Below are positions 51,625 through 60,283 of a stretch of 64,000 nucleotides of DNA, one piece after another. Under the pieces are notes generated by a model that saw only the letters and a list, made by a program, of their open reading frames with translations, was not told the DNA's origin and searched no databases. The stretch spans positions 1 through 64,000 of the forward strand of contig CAYGZL010000151.1 of NCBI GenBank assembly GCA_964354345.1. Reading direction: 5' to 3'. A program made the position numbers and the translations under genes. The stretch is from CAYGZL01 sp964354345. Lineage in GTDB: Bacteria > Chloroflexota > Anaerolineae > Anaerolineales > UBA4823. The stretch's first letter is position 1, and every line of letters begins with the position of its first letter.

Positions 51625-51626
51625 GG

Positions 51627-51941
51627 ATGGGTCAGGTGCGCATCGAATTCGAGCGTTTCGGCGGTTTTACAGGCATACGGCTGCAAGGCGCATTGAATTT
51701 AGATGAGTTAGCGCCCGAAGAGGACCGCGAGATCCAGGATTTGTTGGAAGCCAGTGGCTTCTTCGAGCTGCCCAGTCAGATCACACCTCAGGTTGGTATT
51801 CCCGATCAGTTTCATTACCGGGTTACCGTTTACTCGGCTGAGGATAGTCATACGATTGAGTTGAGTGATGCAGTTGCCTCGGAATCCATGCGTTTGTTGC
51901 TTCAGAAATTAACTATCATAATTCGAGCCTCGAAAGCCTGA
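51627..51941 (+). CDS. Emfourin-like inhibitor of the M4 protease
   Basis: A 104-residue protein without signal peptide. It starts VRIEFERFGGFTGI and contains LEASGFFELPSQI and FHYRVTVYSAEDSHTIELSD. This two-part beta-rich pattern is that of emfourin (M4in), the protein inhibitor encoded next to protealysin. Two bases after the protease stop and eight before the next gene, so all three are coupled. Assignment rests on the motif pattern plus position. Confidence 0.8.
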   Translation: MGQVRIEFERFGGFTGIRLQGALNLDELAPEEDREIQDLLEASGFFELPSQITPQVGIPDQFHYRVTVYSAEDSHTIELSDAVASESMRLLLQKLTIIIRASKA

Positions 51942-51948
51942 AGTAAAG

Positions 51949-52755
51949 ATGAAGGTTCTGCGGCTGTTATGCTGGATTTATGTCTTCTGCCTGGCGCTCG
52001 GGTGTACTAAACCTTCTACATCCTCCTTACAGACTACACCCAGTGCGATCAGCACGCCAGGATCTGTGTTATCTGAAACAGTCGATCCTTACGCTTCTGC
52101 CCGCCAGGCGCTGGTTACCCAGAATATCGCGGGGAGTGGCATTCAGGATAAGCGTGTTCTGGGGGCGATGCAGAAAGTGCCCCGTCATTTATTTGTCCCG
52201 GCTGAATTCTCCGGTCAAGCGTACGAGGATCATCCCCTACCGATAGGATTTGGGCAAACGATTTCACAGCCCTATGTAGTGGCATGGATGACGGAACTGC
52301 TCGGATTAGTAAGTGGTGATAAGGTTTTGGAGATTGGCACGGGTTCGGGTTACCAGGCGGCAATCCTGGCTGAACTTGGTGGTGTGGAGGTTTATTCCAT
52401 CGAAATTGTTCCAGAACTGGCGGATCGCGCGGCCCAGACTCTAAGCAATTTAGGCTATCTAAACATTCATCTCCGCCAAGGAGATGGCTACTATGGCTGG
52501 TCGGAATATGGTCCGTTTGATGCAATTATTGTAACCGCCGCTCCGGATCATCTACCTGCGCCACTCGTCGCACAACTGGCAGAGAATGGCAGGATTGTCA
52601 TCCCTATTGGACCGACCGGCAGTGTTCAGACATTGTGGAAATTTGTCAAACAGGATGGTGAAATTCGCGCCTATAACCAGGGGGATGTGATCTTCGTGCC
52701 ATTTATCGGGGAAGGGATAAAATCAACTCCTTCTGCGACGCAACCATTGCCATAA
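51949..52755 (+). CDS. pcm: Protein-L-isoaspartate O-methyltransferase, lipoprotein form
   Basis: A 268-residue PIMT, which methylates L-isoaspartyl residues of aged proteins. The N-terminus is a lipoprotein signal with lipobox LALGC (Cys19), followed by a Thr/Ser/Pro linker (about 20-45). PIMT motifs are present: QNIAGSGIQDKRVLGAM, SQPYVVAWM, LEIGTGSGYQAAIL and AIIVTAAPDHLP. PIMT is normally cytosolic, so membrane anchoring outside the cell is unusual, since SAM would have to be available there. Third gene of the protease-inhibitor unit. Its last 53 bases overlap the convergent gene on the other strand. Confidence 0.9.
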   Translation: MKVLRLLCWIYVFCLALGCTKPSTSSLQTTPSAISTPGSVLSETVDPYASARQALVTQNIAGSGIQDKRVLGAMQKVPRHLFVPAEFSGQAYEDHPLPIGFGQTISQPYVVAWMTELLGLVSGDKVLEIGTGSGYQAAILAELGGVEVYSIEIVPELADRAAQTLSNLGYLNIHLRQGDGYYGWSEYGPFDAIIVTAAPDHLPAPLVAQLAENGRIVIPIGPTGSVQTLWKFVKQDGEIRAYNQGDVIFVPFIGEGIKSTPSATQPLP

Positions 52756-55249
52756 GCCAGGCAATCCCATAACAAAGTGCACCGATCTGGAGTACCCAAT
52801 GGAAACCAAACGAAAGCGCCAGGAGGGCGGCCAGAACCGAGGCTACCACCGATGCTGCGCCATTCGCGGCCCAAATCAGGGGGAAGTCTGATCCACCTCC
52901 CAACAAGCGCCGCACTCCGCCAGGAAAGGGAATACCCATCAAGAAACCGTAAGGGCTGAGCAGGATTACGGTGATCGCCAGGCGTAACGGCAGGAGGAAT
53001 CCCAACGAGAGGTTGAAGACAAAAGTAAAGAGATAAGGGCTGGCAACCAGCAGTAAGATCAAAAGAAATAAGGCTGACCGGATAGAGATCCGTTGGTTAA
53101 ATTGGCTGCCTAAACCTGAAAACAGGAGCAAGCTAAATAATACTGCGGTCATGGCATAGGCCGGGTGTCCCAAAAACAATATAAAGCGCTGGATAAAGGG
53201 GATTTCAACTAACAGGTAAGCCAGCCCAATACTTATGAAGTAGATGAGTGCTGTAGTTCTCGGAGTAGATGCCATCCCTGTTGCACCAGGCTTCGATTGA
53301 ATTTTCGCTTTACGATAATGGAGAATAACGACTGGCACCAGGATCAAAATTGAAGATAATAACAGCGCCAGAATGAGTAAAATTACGATTACAAAGTAGC
53401 CTGCGCCACCAAATGGCTGCCATGTTTTTCCAAGTTCTGCAATAACTTGCCGGGTTTGGGACCATTTGAAGAAATGCCCAAAAAAGGGATCATCATCCGT
53501 AGGAGGGCGGATATCATAAGGATACGTCTGGTAGAACTGCTCCTTTGATGGAGCGTAAATTAAATCTTGAAACGTCTGGTAATAGACTGAAGTGGGTAAG
53601 ATATTATATTGGTTTGTCTCACTCGCCTGAATATCTGGCGCATAAACCAGGTCGAACGCTCGTTGTGCAGTAAAATCGCGCACCTGTGATAACTCTGCTG
53701 GCGTGAAAGATGTCTTCTTTATCAGGAATGTAATCAGGTTGTAGCCCCGAAATGCTACAATTTTGTCTGCTGGGCTCCTACCACTGCGCTCTAGCGCAGT
53801 AATCGCCAGGGCAAAGGTACGTAAGCATTCGCTGGGCGGTTTTTGCAGCCAACGTGTGACGGCAAAGATGCCATTATCGTCTAAATTAGCCAGCACATCC
53901 CCGAAGGCCTCGACTGTGTAACGATAATCCTCCATCAGGCTGTAAGCCCCAGACTGAACCGGATGGTAGTTACTGATCAGGGATAAAATGACAATATCGT
54001 AGGAGTTTGAAGCCTCGGGTTGTGTAGCCAGGCGGTGGATATAGCTGCGGTCGGAATCGAGGATGGTTTGAACCCGTGGGTCGCCGTAAATGTGTTGAGC
54101 AGCCCGGATCACTGCCGGGTTCATTTCGACTGCGGTAACGCGGTTGGCGTTGAGCGCCAAAGCGGTAAACACATCCAATCCTCCACGCGGCTCGAGAATC
54201 AGGGTTTGTGCCTGGGGACGTAAGATGAAAGCCGCTGCCAGTGGTAAGTACCTTTCAAACCCCGGTTGAGTTCCGGGGTGGATGATTGGGCTGAGGTCAT
54301 CGCCATCGGTAAAGATGCCGTCTTCAGCGGGAGACGCTTGCGGGTAAAGGTAGCTAAGGCCGGGTAAAGAACGAATGCTGGAGCTGCGCACGATATCCGT
54401 TCGAGCAGTCGTGTTCCATTGGCTGGAAATTAATTGGACATCCGGATATTGTAGGGCGTAGGATAATCCTTTGTATGGGGAAATTTTTAAATCAAGCCAG
54501 GCGAAAGAATGCCTGCCGGCGATGCGGTTGAAAGAGTCGGTCAGACAGAAGAACAATAAGAGTATGGCTAACCAGCCAGGCAAACCGGCAACTAATCCCC
54601 TCAATGATCTCCAAATCCTGATATCATTCCCCCCGGTCACTGGTGCGGGTTTAAGCATGAAGCACAACGCTGACAGCGCAGCCAGGCTGCTACTCAACAC
54701 TACAATCCCTTCGCCACCGAAAATCCGTGGGGTGACCAAAGCGGCTAAACAACCCAGGGCAGAGCCAGACAGGTTAGCCGCGTAATTTGAGCCAATCTCT
54801 TCTCCGTGCCTCGAAAGCAGGATAGCAATTACTAACCCATTAAAAAAGAAGGGTGTACTGAGCAGGAAATAATGAAAAACCAGAATCCCGATTTGCCGGC
54901 GATCCCAGGCGATGCTAAATGAATCAAAGGGCAGGTGATTGATCGTCAGGTAAGTACATAGGATAGATAACCCGCTGGCAAGCGATAACCAGGCTAGCTT
55001 ACGCCGAGAAGCTCCCTTTGAGAGGCTGGGGAAGATTACCAACGCTGTCCCGCTAGCGCCGTAGCCTAGCAGGCCGATACTGACGATCATGAAGGCAAAA
55101 TGGTAAAACTGAGCAACAGAATACAGGCGGGTCAGGTTTATTTCGAATAGTAGAGTGCCGGCTGAAAGGAGAATCAATCCCACGCGAACAGCCCAGCGAT
55201 CCTGGGGTTGGGTGATTTCATCTGCGATGGTATAGGGTTCGGCTGGCAT
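52703..55249 (-). CDS. Integral membrane spermidine-synthase-like protein
   Basis: An 848-residue protein: about seven N-terminal helices (15-265), a central soluble domain (about 310-600) and about seven C-terminal helices (625-845). The centre has the aminopropyltransferase/methyltransferase Rossmann motifs LILEPRGGLDVFTALAL, VTAVEMNPAVIRAA and DIVILSLISNYHP. In true spermidine synthases the corresponding DE-type residues bind substrate; here they are only partly kept, so the reaction is uncertain. Such fused proteins are frequent in Chloroflexota and deltaproteobacteria. Convergent 3' overlap of 53 bases with pcm. Confidence 0.8.
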   Translation of the reverse strand: MPAEPYTIADEITQPQDRWAVRVGLILLSAGTLLFEINLTRLYSVAQFYHFAFMIVSIGLLGYGASGTALVIFPSLSKGASRRKLAWLSLASGLSILCTYLTINHLPFDSFSIAWDRRQIGILVFHYFLLSTPFFFNGLVIAILLSRHGEEIGSNYAANLSGSALGCLAALVTPRIFGGEGIVVLSSSLAALSALCFMLKPAPVTGGNDIRIWRSLRGLVAGLPGWLAILLLFFCLTDSFNRIAGRHSFAWLDLKISPYKGLSYALQYPDVQLISSQWNTTARTDIVRSSSIRSLPGLSYLYPQASPAEDGIFTDGDDLSPIIHPGTQPGFERYLPLAAAFILRPQAQTLILEPRGGLDVFTALALNANRVTAVEMNPAVIRAAQHIYGDPRVQTILDSDRSYIHRLATQPEASNSYDIVILSLISNYHPVQSGAYSLMEDYRYTVEAFGDVLANLDDNGIFAVTRWLQKPPSECLRTFALAITALERSGRSPADKIVAFRGYNLITFLIKKTSFTPAELSQVRDFTAQRAFDLVYAPDIQASETNQYNILPTSVYYQTFQDLIYAPSKEQFYQTYPYDIRPPTDDDPFFGHFFKWSQTRQVIAELGKTWQPFGGAGYFVIVILLILALLLSSILILVPVVILHYRKAKIQSKPGATGMASTPRTTALIYFISIGLAYLLVEIPFIQRFILFLGHPAYAMTAVLFSLLLFSGLGSQFNQRISIRSALFLLILLLVASPYLFTFVFNLSLGFLLPLRLAITVILLSPYGFLMGIPFPGGVRRLLGGGSDFPLIWAANGAASVVASVLAALLALSFGFHWVLQIGALCYGIAWLMAMVASQKELILSLPR

Positions 55250-55298
55250 AGATAGAGTATAACGCGTTTGTAAACACCAGAATGGGCAGGAGTTACGA

Positions 55299-55327
55299 TT
55301 GACAATTTACCTTCTGTCAGGCAGAAT
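55299..55327 (+). promoter_or_regulatory. Promoter of the MoxR-DUF58-DUF4129-HDAC operon
   Basis: TTGACA (55299-55304), 17 bases, CAGAAT (55322-55327), 20 bases before ATG 55348. Perfect -35 and spacing; the -10 differs at its first base. Confidence 0.6.
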
Positions 55328-55347
55328 TAACCCCATAGGGGGCAAGT

Positions 55348-56358
55348 ATGTCAGAGTCGATGAAAGGTGAAGCGATGTCATCAGTTCAGAATTTTTCCTC
55401 TCGCATTATGGATAATGTCGAGCGTGTGATCGTGGGTAAGCGCTCAGTAATTGAACTATTAATGGTTGCTTTTCTGTGCGAAGGACACGTCTTACTCGAA
55501 GATGTTCCTGGTACTGGGAAAACCATGTTGGCCCGGGCGATGGCGATCAGTCTCGGGGGATCGTTTAAACGACTGCAATGTACGCCCGATTTACTTCCCA
55601 ATGATGTGACCGGAGTCTCGGTATTCAACCAACAGAACAACCAGTTTGAGTTTCGACCAGGACCGATTTTTGTCAATCTCCTGCTGGCTGATGAGATCAA
55701 CCGGGCAACTCCGCGTACTCAATCGGCGTTGCTGGAGGCGATGCAAGAGCAGCAGGTCACCGTGGATGGGGTCACGCGCCCGCTGCCTCGTCCATTTATG
55801 ATTTTGGCGACTCAAAATCCTATTGAGTATGAAGGGACCTTTCCCTTGCCAGAAGCGCAACTCGATCGATTTCTTTTGCGCCTCCCGGTCGGTTATCCTT
55901 CGCCAGGCGACGAGAAACTTATCCTCAACCACCTTCGCCGGGAACACCCAATCATTCACCTTAAAATGGTTGACCTGATGAGTGATTTACCGGGTGAAGG
56001 TTCTGTGGATAGTCTAAATTATTTGATATCCTTGCAGAAGGTTGTTTGGGAAGTGCATGTCGATGATTCACTGCAGGAGTATCTGGTGCGATTAGTTGGG
56101 GCGACGCGCCAACATCCTGACCTGGCGTTGGGAGGCAGTCCGCGCGCCAGCCTGGCGTTATATAAGGCCACCCAGGCTCTCGCGGCAGTGCGTGGGCGTG
56201 ACCATGTTATCCCCGATGATATTCAATACCTGATCCCCTACGTATTGCCCCATCGCTTGATTACCCGACCTGAAGCTGAGTTAAGAGGACGGAGTAAACG
56301 GATTGTCTTGGAAGAAATATTAAAAAATACCCCCCTGAAGCTTGAAATGAATGGGTAG
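55348..56358 (+). CDS. MoxR-family AAA+ ATPase
   Basis: A 336-residue AAA+ chaperone of the MoxR group. Walker A DVPGTGKTML, Walker B LLADEINRATPRTQSALLEAM, sensor region LATQNPIEYEGTFPLPEAQLDRF and C-terminal lid with GGSPRASLAL. MoxR proteins assemble or activate partners that often carry VWA or DUF58 domains. ATG 55348 is taken; an ATG at 55375 with AAAGGTGA upstream is a plausible shorter start. Overlaps the DUF58 gene by 8 bases. Confidence 0.93.
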   Translation: MSESMKGEAMSSVQNFSSRIMDNVERVIVGKRSVIELLMVAFLCEGHVLLEDVPGTGKTMLARAMAISLGGSFKRLQCTPDLLPNDVTGVSVFNQQNNQFEFRPGPIFVNLLLADEINRATPRTQSALLEAMQEQQVTVDGVTRPLPRPFMILATQNPIEYEGTFPLPEAQLDRFLLRLPVGYPSPGDEKLILNHLRREHPIIHLKMVDLMSDLPGEGSVDSLNYLISLQKVVWEVHVDDSLQEYLVRLVGATRQHPDLALGGSPRASLALYKATQALAAVRGRDHVIPDDIQYLIPYVLPHRLITRPEAELRGRSKRIVLEEILKNTPLKLEMNG

Positions 56359-57535
56359 TTCTGTTTTGCTCTTCCTGGTGTTTTTGTTATTATTCGCCGC
56401 GATTCTCGGAGATGATTCTATTCTCACCATAATCTATTTGCTCTTAGGAGCATTCTGGTTAGGAAGGTGGTGGAGCCAACGAGCATTGAGAAGTACTCAT
56501 ATGCGGCGGGTTCATGCTCCACGTGCATTTTTAGGAGAAAAACTGACTGTTCATTTGGAAGTATTTAATTCTGGTATGCTACCAGCAGTTTGGTTACGTC
56601 TGAGGGATAGCTTACCCATCGAGCTGGCAGTGACAGGCTCCTTCAATCACCTGATCAGTTTGGGTCCCAAGGGAACAATTACATTTGAATATCCCGTCGA
56701 ATGCCGTAAACGCGGCTATTATCCGATCGGACCGTTAGACCTGTATACCAGTGATTTGTTTGGCTGGACTGATCAACTCCATCGCAGGGAACCGGTGGAC
56801 TATTTAACAGTCTACCCTAAAATTATTCCCCTGGTTCGTTTGAAAATCCCTTCCCATTCGCCAATGGGCACATTACGCCATATACAACCAATATTTGAAG
56901 ACCCAACCCGGATTCTTGGAAAACGCGATTATGTTGCCGGTGATTCGCTCCGCCGGGTTGATTGGAAAGCCACCGCAGTGACCCACCGTCTTCAGGTGAA
57001 AGTATATGAACCTTCGATAGCACTGGAGACAGCTCTCTTTCTAAATTTAAATGCCTCCGATTATGAAGGTCGAGCTCGGTATGATATGACAGAATTGGCC
57101 ATCGTGGTAGCAGCCTCTTTAGCAAATTATTCGATTCGTTTGCGCCAATCAGTGGGACTATTTACGAACGGCGATGACCCAATCTTTGCCGGAGAATCAC
57201 CCTCAGGAATATCTCCAAGACATGGGCAGGCTCATTTAATGCAGATTCTAGAAACCCTGGCTCGGATTCAGATTGGAGTAATATTTTCTTTAAATCAACT
57301 TCTAGAGCGAGAAATACACCGTCTGGCATGGGGGACTACCTTGATCGTGATCAGTCACCAGATCGCTGAGGATGTATTCGATCAATTCTTCCAGGCGCGC
57401 CGGCTGGGAATGCAGGTGATGTTAATTGTGTGTGGAGCAATTGTTAATTCCGAGCAAATCAAACAAAAGGCAGAATTCTTTGGTTTTCCGTTGGTCCAGG
57501 TGGAACATGAGTATGACCTTGAGATGTGGAGATAG
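56351..57535 (+). CDS. DUF58 domain protein
   Basis: A 394-residue protein: two N-terminal membrane helices (about 4-40), a beta-rich segment, then the DUF58 core with the signature RDYVAGDSLRRVDWKATA (about 195-212) and a VWA-like C-terminal part. DUF58 proteins are the usual partners of MoxR ATPases, perhaps in cell-envelope assembly. Followed after 6 bases by the DUF4129 gene. Confidence 0.88.
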   Translation: MGSSVLLFLVFLLLFAAILGDDSILTIIYLLLGAFWLGRWWSQRALRSTHMRRVHAPRAFLGEKLTVHLEVFNSGMLPAVWLRLRDSLPIELAVTGSFNHLISLGPKGTITFEYPVECRKRGYYPIGPLDLYTSDLFGWTDQLHRREPVDYLTVYPKIIPLVRLKIPSHSPMGTLRHIQPIFEDPTRILGKRDYVAGDSLRRVDWKATAVTHRLQVKVYEPSIALETALFLNLNASDYEGRARYDMTELAIVVAASLANYSIRLRQSVGLFTNGDDPIFAGESPSGISPRHGQAHLMQILETLARIQIGVIFSLNQLLEREIHRLAWGTTLIVISHQIAEDVFDQFFQARRLGMQVMLIVCGAIVNSEQIKQKAEFFGFPLVQVEHEYDLEMWR

Positions 57536-57541
57536 GTAGAC

Positions 57542-59218
57542 TTGACCAAAAATCCCATAAACCATCCGGTCAATTATCCTCCCGAAACGGTAGCTCCGCC
57601 TAACGTCAAACAAGAGCGCTGGATTTTAGCGATAGCTTTCCTGCTCGTTATTGGTATGATCTGTTGTGCTCTAGCAGCGGTTTTCCAGATGGTTGCATCA
57701 TTAATCCCCGGTTGGAATGGTGCGTATCTAATCTTTTTTAGTATTTTTATATCCCTTGAAGTGTATTATTCACGACAAGTTTTGAAACGAGTCCATTTCC
57801 CCGAGAGGGAATGGGTTTCCTTTCGCGTAGCTGAGTGGACTTTTATCCTGATCTCCTTAAAGGTGGCCTTCTATTGTATGCGAGGTTTTAACCAGCTTAT
57901 ATTCGATCTACCTCATTGGCGCGAGAACTTCCTAAGCAATTTTTTCTCAGCTGAATATCTGATTGCACTTATGATAGTGTTCTTGATTTGGGGAATCAGC
58001 ACATTTTTTGCGGTTTCGCTATCGCAAATTGGACTGGATGAGAAAGAATTGATCCTTGAGGAGGACGGCGTGGCTTCTCTTGAGCGTGTGCAAGCTCGTT
58101 CAGCGTTGCTGAATGGATACCTGATTCTAGGAGGAATCCTGATTGTAAGCATAACAGTACTCAAGTTGGTAGGGTATGAAATGGGGATTCAGACGAAGGG
58201 GATTTTGTTTCTAGTATTAGCTTACTTCTTAGCCGGATTGGGATTGCTCAGTCTGGTTCATCTGGCGACGATGGAAACGCGTTCGATCGTAGATCATGTT
58301 ACGCTTCAGAAAGGTATTTCCTGGCGATGGCTTGCCTATAGCATTGGTTTTACACTATTATTAGGAATTATTACCAGCCTGCTGCCTACCCATTATTCCG
58401 TAGGCCTTTTTGATATGATTCGAACGCTGCTACAGTTAATTCTATCCATAATAGGTTTTCTATTATTTTTGGTCATTGTACCCTTCGCCTATCTGTGGAA
58501 TTTACTGATGGGATTACTCAGTGGTTCGAAAAAATCCGATCAAAGCACACCGGTTATCCCAAATGTACCTGTTATCCAGGCTCCAGCAACACCCCTCGCC
58601 TGGCTTGAATTTTTGAAATCATTGATATTCTGGATTGTGTTAATTGGGCTGGTTAGTTATTCGATCTATTATTACTTACACAGTCACAAAGAGCTGCTCG
58701 AACGGTTACGCAGATTGCCATTCTTCGCATTCATTACCTATCTCTGGAGAGGACTTCTCGATTGGTTGCGAAAAGCGCGTAGGGAACTCTACCAGGGTAT
58801 CCAGGCTGGTTGGCAACGTCTGCGTGGGGAAGAGAGAAGCAAAAGGGAGGCACTTCCCTGGCAACTGCTTCGTTTACGTAGGTTGTCGCCTCGCCAGAGG
58901 ATAATATATTATTACCTGGCCATGGTGCGGCGGGGAGTGGAAACGGGTATATCGAGGTCAATTTACCAGACCCCATATGCTTATTCTCAAACGCTGGTTC
59001 AAGGCATCCACATGCGAGCTGGTTCAGGAACTGGAATAATAGATACAGGGGATATACAAGAAGGGATTGATCAACTGACGGACCAATTTGTCGAGGCGCG
59101 CTATAGTTTGCATGAAATATCTATCGCACAAGTTTCGGCTTTACACCCGATCTGGCTAAAAATACAACATGCGCTTCGGCGATTCCGTCAGAGGAATAAG
59201 GAGCAACCATCTGGATGA
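57542..59218 (+). CDS. Multi-pass membrane protein with DUF4129 C-terminus
   Basis: A 558-residue protein with about eight membrane helices (30-330 and 365-385), a basic segment rich in Arg/Lys (about 395-460) and a C-terminal cytoplasmic DUF4129-like domain ending ARYSLHEISIAQV. In the usual MoxR-DUF58-TgpA operon the DUF4129 region is the tail of a transglutaminase. Here it stands without the transglutaminase core, which is encoded separately at 25.3-27.6 kb. The start is TTG. Overlaps the HDAC-like gene (ATGA). Confidence 0.75.
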   Translation: MTKNPINHPVNYPPETVAPPNVKQERWILAIAFLLVIGMICCALAAVFQMVASLIPGWNGAYLIFFSIFISLEVYYSRQVLKRVHFPEREWVSFRVAEWTFILISLKVAFYCMRGFNQLIFDLPHWRENFLSNFFSAEYLIALMIVFLIWGISTFFAVSLSQIGLDEKELILEEDGVASLERVQARSALLNGYLILGGILIVSITVLKLVGYEMGIQTKGILFLVLAYFLAGLGLLSLVHLATMETRSIVDHVTLQKGISWRWLAYSIGFTLLLGIITSLLPTHYSVGLFDMIRTLLQLILSIIGFLLFLVIVPFAYLWNLLMGLLSGSKKSDQSTPVIPNVPVIQAPATPLAWLEFLKSLIFWIVLIGLVSYSIYYYLHSHKELLERLRRLPFFAFITYLWRGLLDWLRKARRELYQGIQAGWQRLRGEERSKREALPWQLLRLRRLSPRQRIIYYYLAMVRRGVETGISRSIYQTPYAYSQTLVQGIHMRAGSGTGIIDTGDIQEGIDQLTDQFVEARYSLHEISIAQVSALHPIWLKIQHALRRFRQRNKEQPSG

Positions 59219-60258
59219 ATAAAATCCTCTATTTTTACCCCACCGGTCATGAAGCGCATTATGAAAAAGATCATCCAGAAGGGCCAGAACGCCTTGAGGC
59301 CATTGTACATGGATTGCGTATCGCTGGTTGGTGGGATAATGAATCGAAGCTGGCACCTGGGCAAGTTCCTCTAGAAATATTACACACCGTGCACCGACCG
59401 GAATATTTGATTACACTCCAGAAGGCTTGTGCGAAGGGTTTATATATTGATTCAAACACCTACACTACACCGGCTTCGTGGAGATTAGCCCTGCAAGCCG
59501 CAGGAGGTGGTATTGCGGTGGCTAAGGCTGTCTGGGAGGCCGTAAATGAGGGAAGGACAGGTCAGGTCAAAGGGTTCGCTTTGACCCGCCCACCTGGTCA
59601 TCATGCCACGGCGGAGCAGGGGATGGGTTTTTGCTTACTTAATAATATCGCCATCGCTGCGGAATATCTGCATCAAAAAAAGTCAGCCAATCGAATAGCA
59701 ATTGTTGATCTCGACCTTCACCATGGCAATGGCACCCAGGATATTTTTTGGACACGAAACGATGTGTTGTATATTTCCACACATCAATCGCCATTATTTC
59801 CAGGCAGTGGTCAGCTGGAGGAAATTGGCGCCGGTCCAGGTGAAGGGTATACGGTCAATTTACCGATGCCACCTGGAACAGGTGATCAGGGTTTCCTAAC
59901 TGTGATGGAACAGTTGATCCTACCGCTGCTCGCACGTTATTCGCCTGAGATAATTCTCGTGAGTGTTGGCTTTGATCCTCACTGGCGTGATCCCCTGGGG
60001 CATTTCCAGTTATCCGCAGCAACCTACGGGTCTCTCGTATCTGACCTGGTAAATTACGCTGATCGCTATTGTGCGGGGCGGATTGCATTTTTTCTTGAAG
60101 GAGGGTATGATCTTGAAGCTAACGCGGCCTGTGCTCAAGGACTGGTTGCAGCTATATATAGTTTACCCTGGCAGGATCCTCTCGGACCTACTCCCCGGTT
60201 TGAAGGGAAATCCTGGCAGAGCACTGTCCGTATCGCGAAACAAATTTGGAAATTGTAA
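59215..60258 (+). CDS. Histone-deacetylase-family hydrolase (acetylpolyamine amidohydrolase-like)
   Basis: A 347-residue zinc deacetylase. N-terminal HPEGPERLEAI; TRPPGHHATAEQGMGFC with the catalytic His pair; zinc ligands in VDLDLHHGNGTQD and VGFDPHWRDPLG; and the transition-state Tyr in LEGGYDLEA. Bacterial members deacetylate acetylpolyamines, acetoin-pathway proteins or other acetylated amines. Translationally coupled to the DUF4129 gene by an ATGA overlap. The membrane spermidine-synthase-like gene 4 kb away could suggest a polyamine link, but this is weak. Confidence 0.92.
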   Translation: MNKILYFYPTGHEAHYEKDHPEGPERLEAIVHGLRIAGWWDNESKLAPGQVPLEILHTVHRPEYLITLQKACAKGLYIDSNTYTTPASWRLALQAAGGGIAVAKAVWEAVNEGRTGQVKGFALTRPPGHHATAEQGMGFCLLNNIAIAAEYLHQKKSANRIAIVDLDLHHGNGTQDIFWTRNDVLYISTHQSPLFPGSGQLEEIGAGPGEGYTVNLPMPPGTGDQGFLTVMEQLILPLLARYSPEIILVSVGFDPHWRDPLGHFQLSAATYGSLVSDLVNYADRYCAGRIAFFLEGGYDLEANAACAQGLVAAIYSLPWQDPLGPTPRFEGKSWQSTVRIAKQIWKL

Positions 60259-60283
60259 ATAAAATAACCAAAGGAGTTATAAA

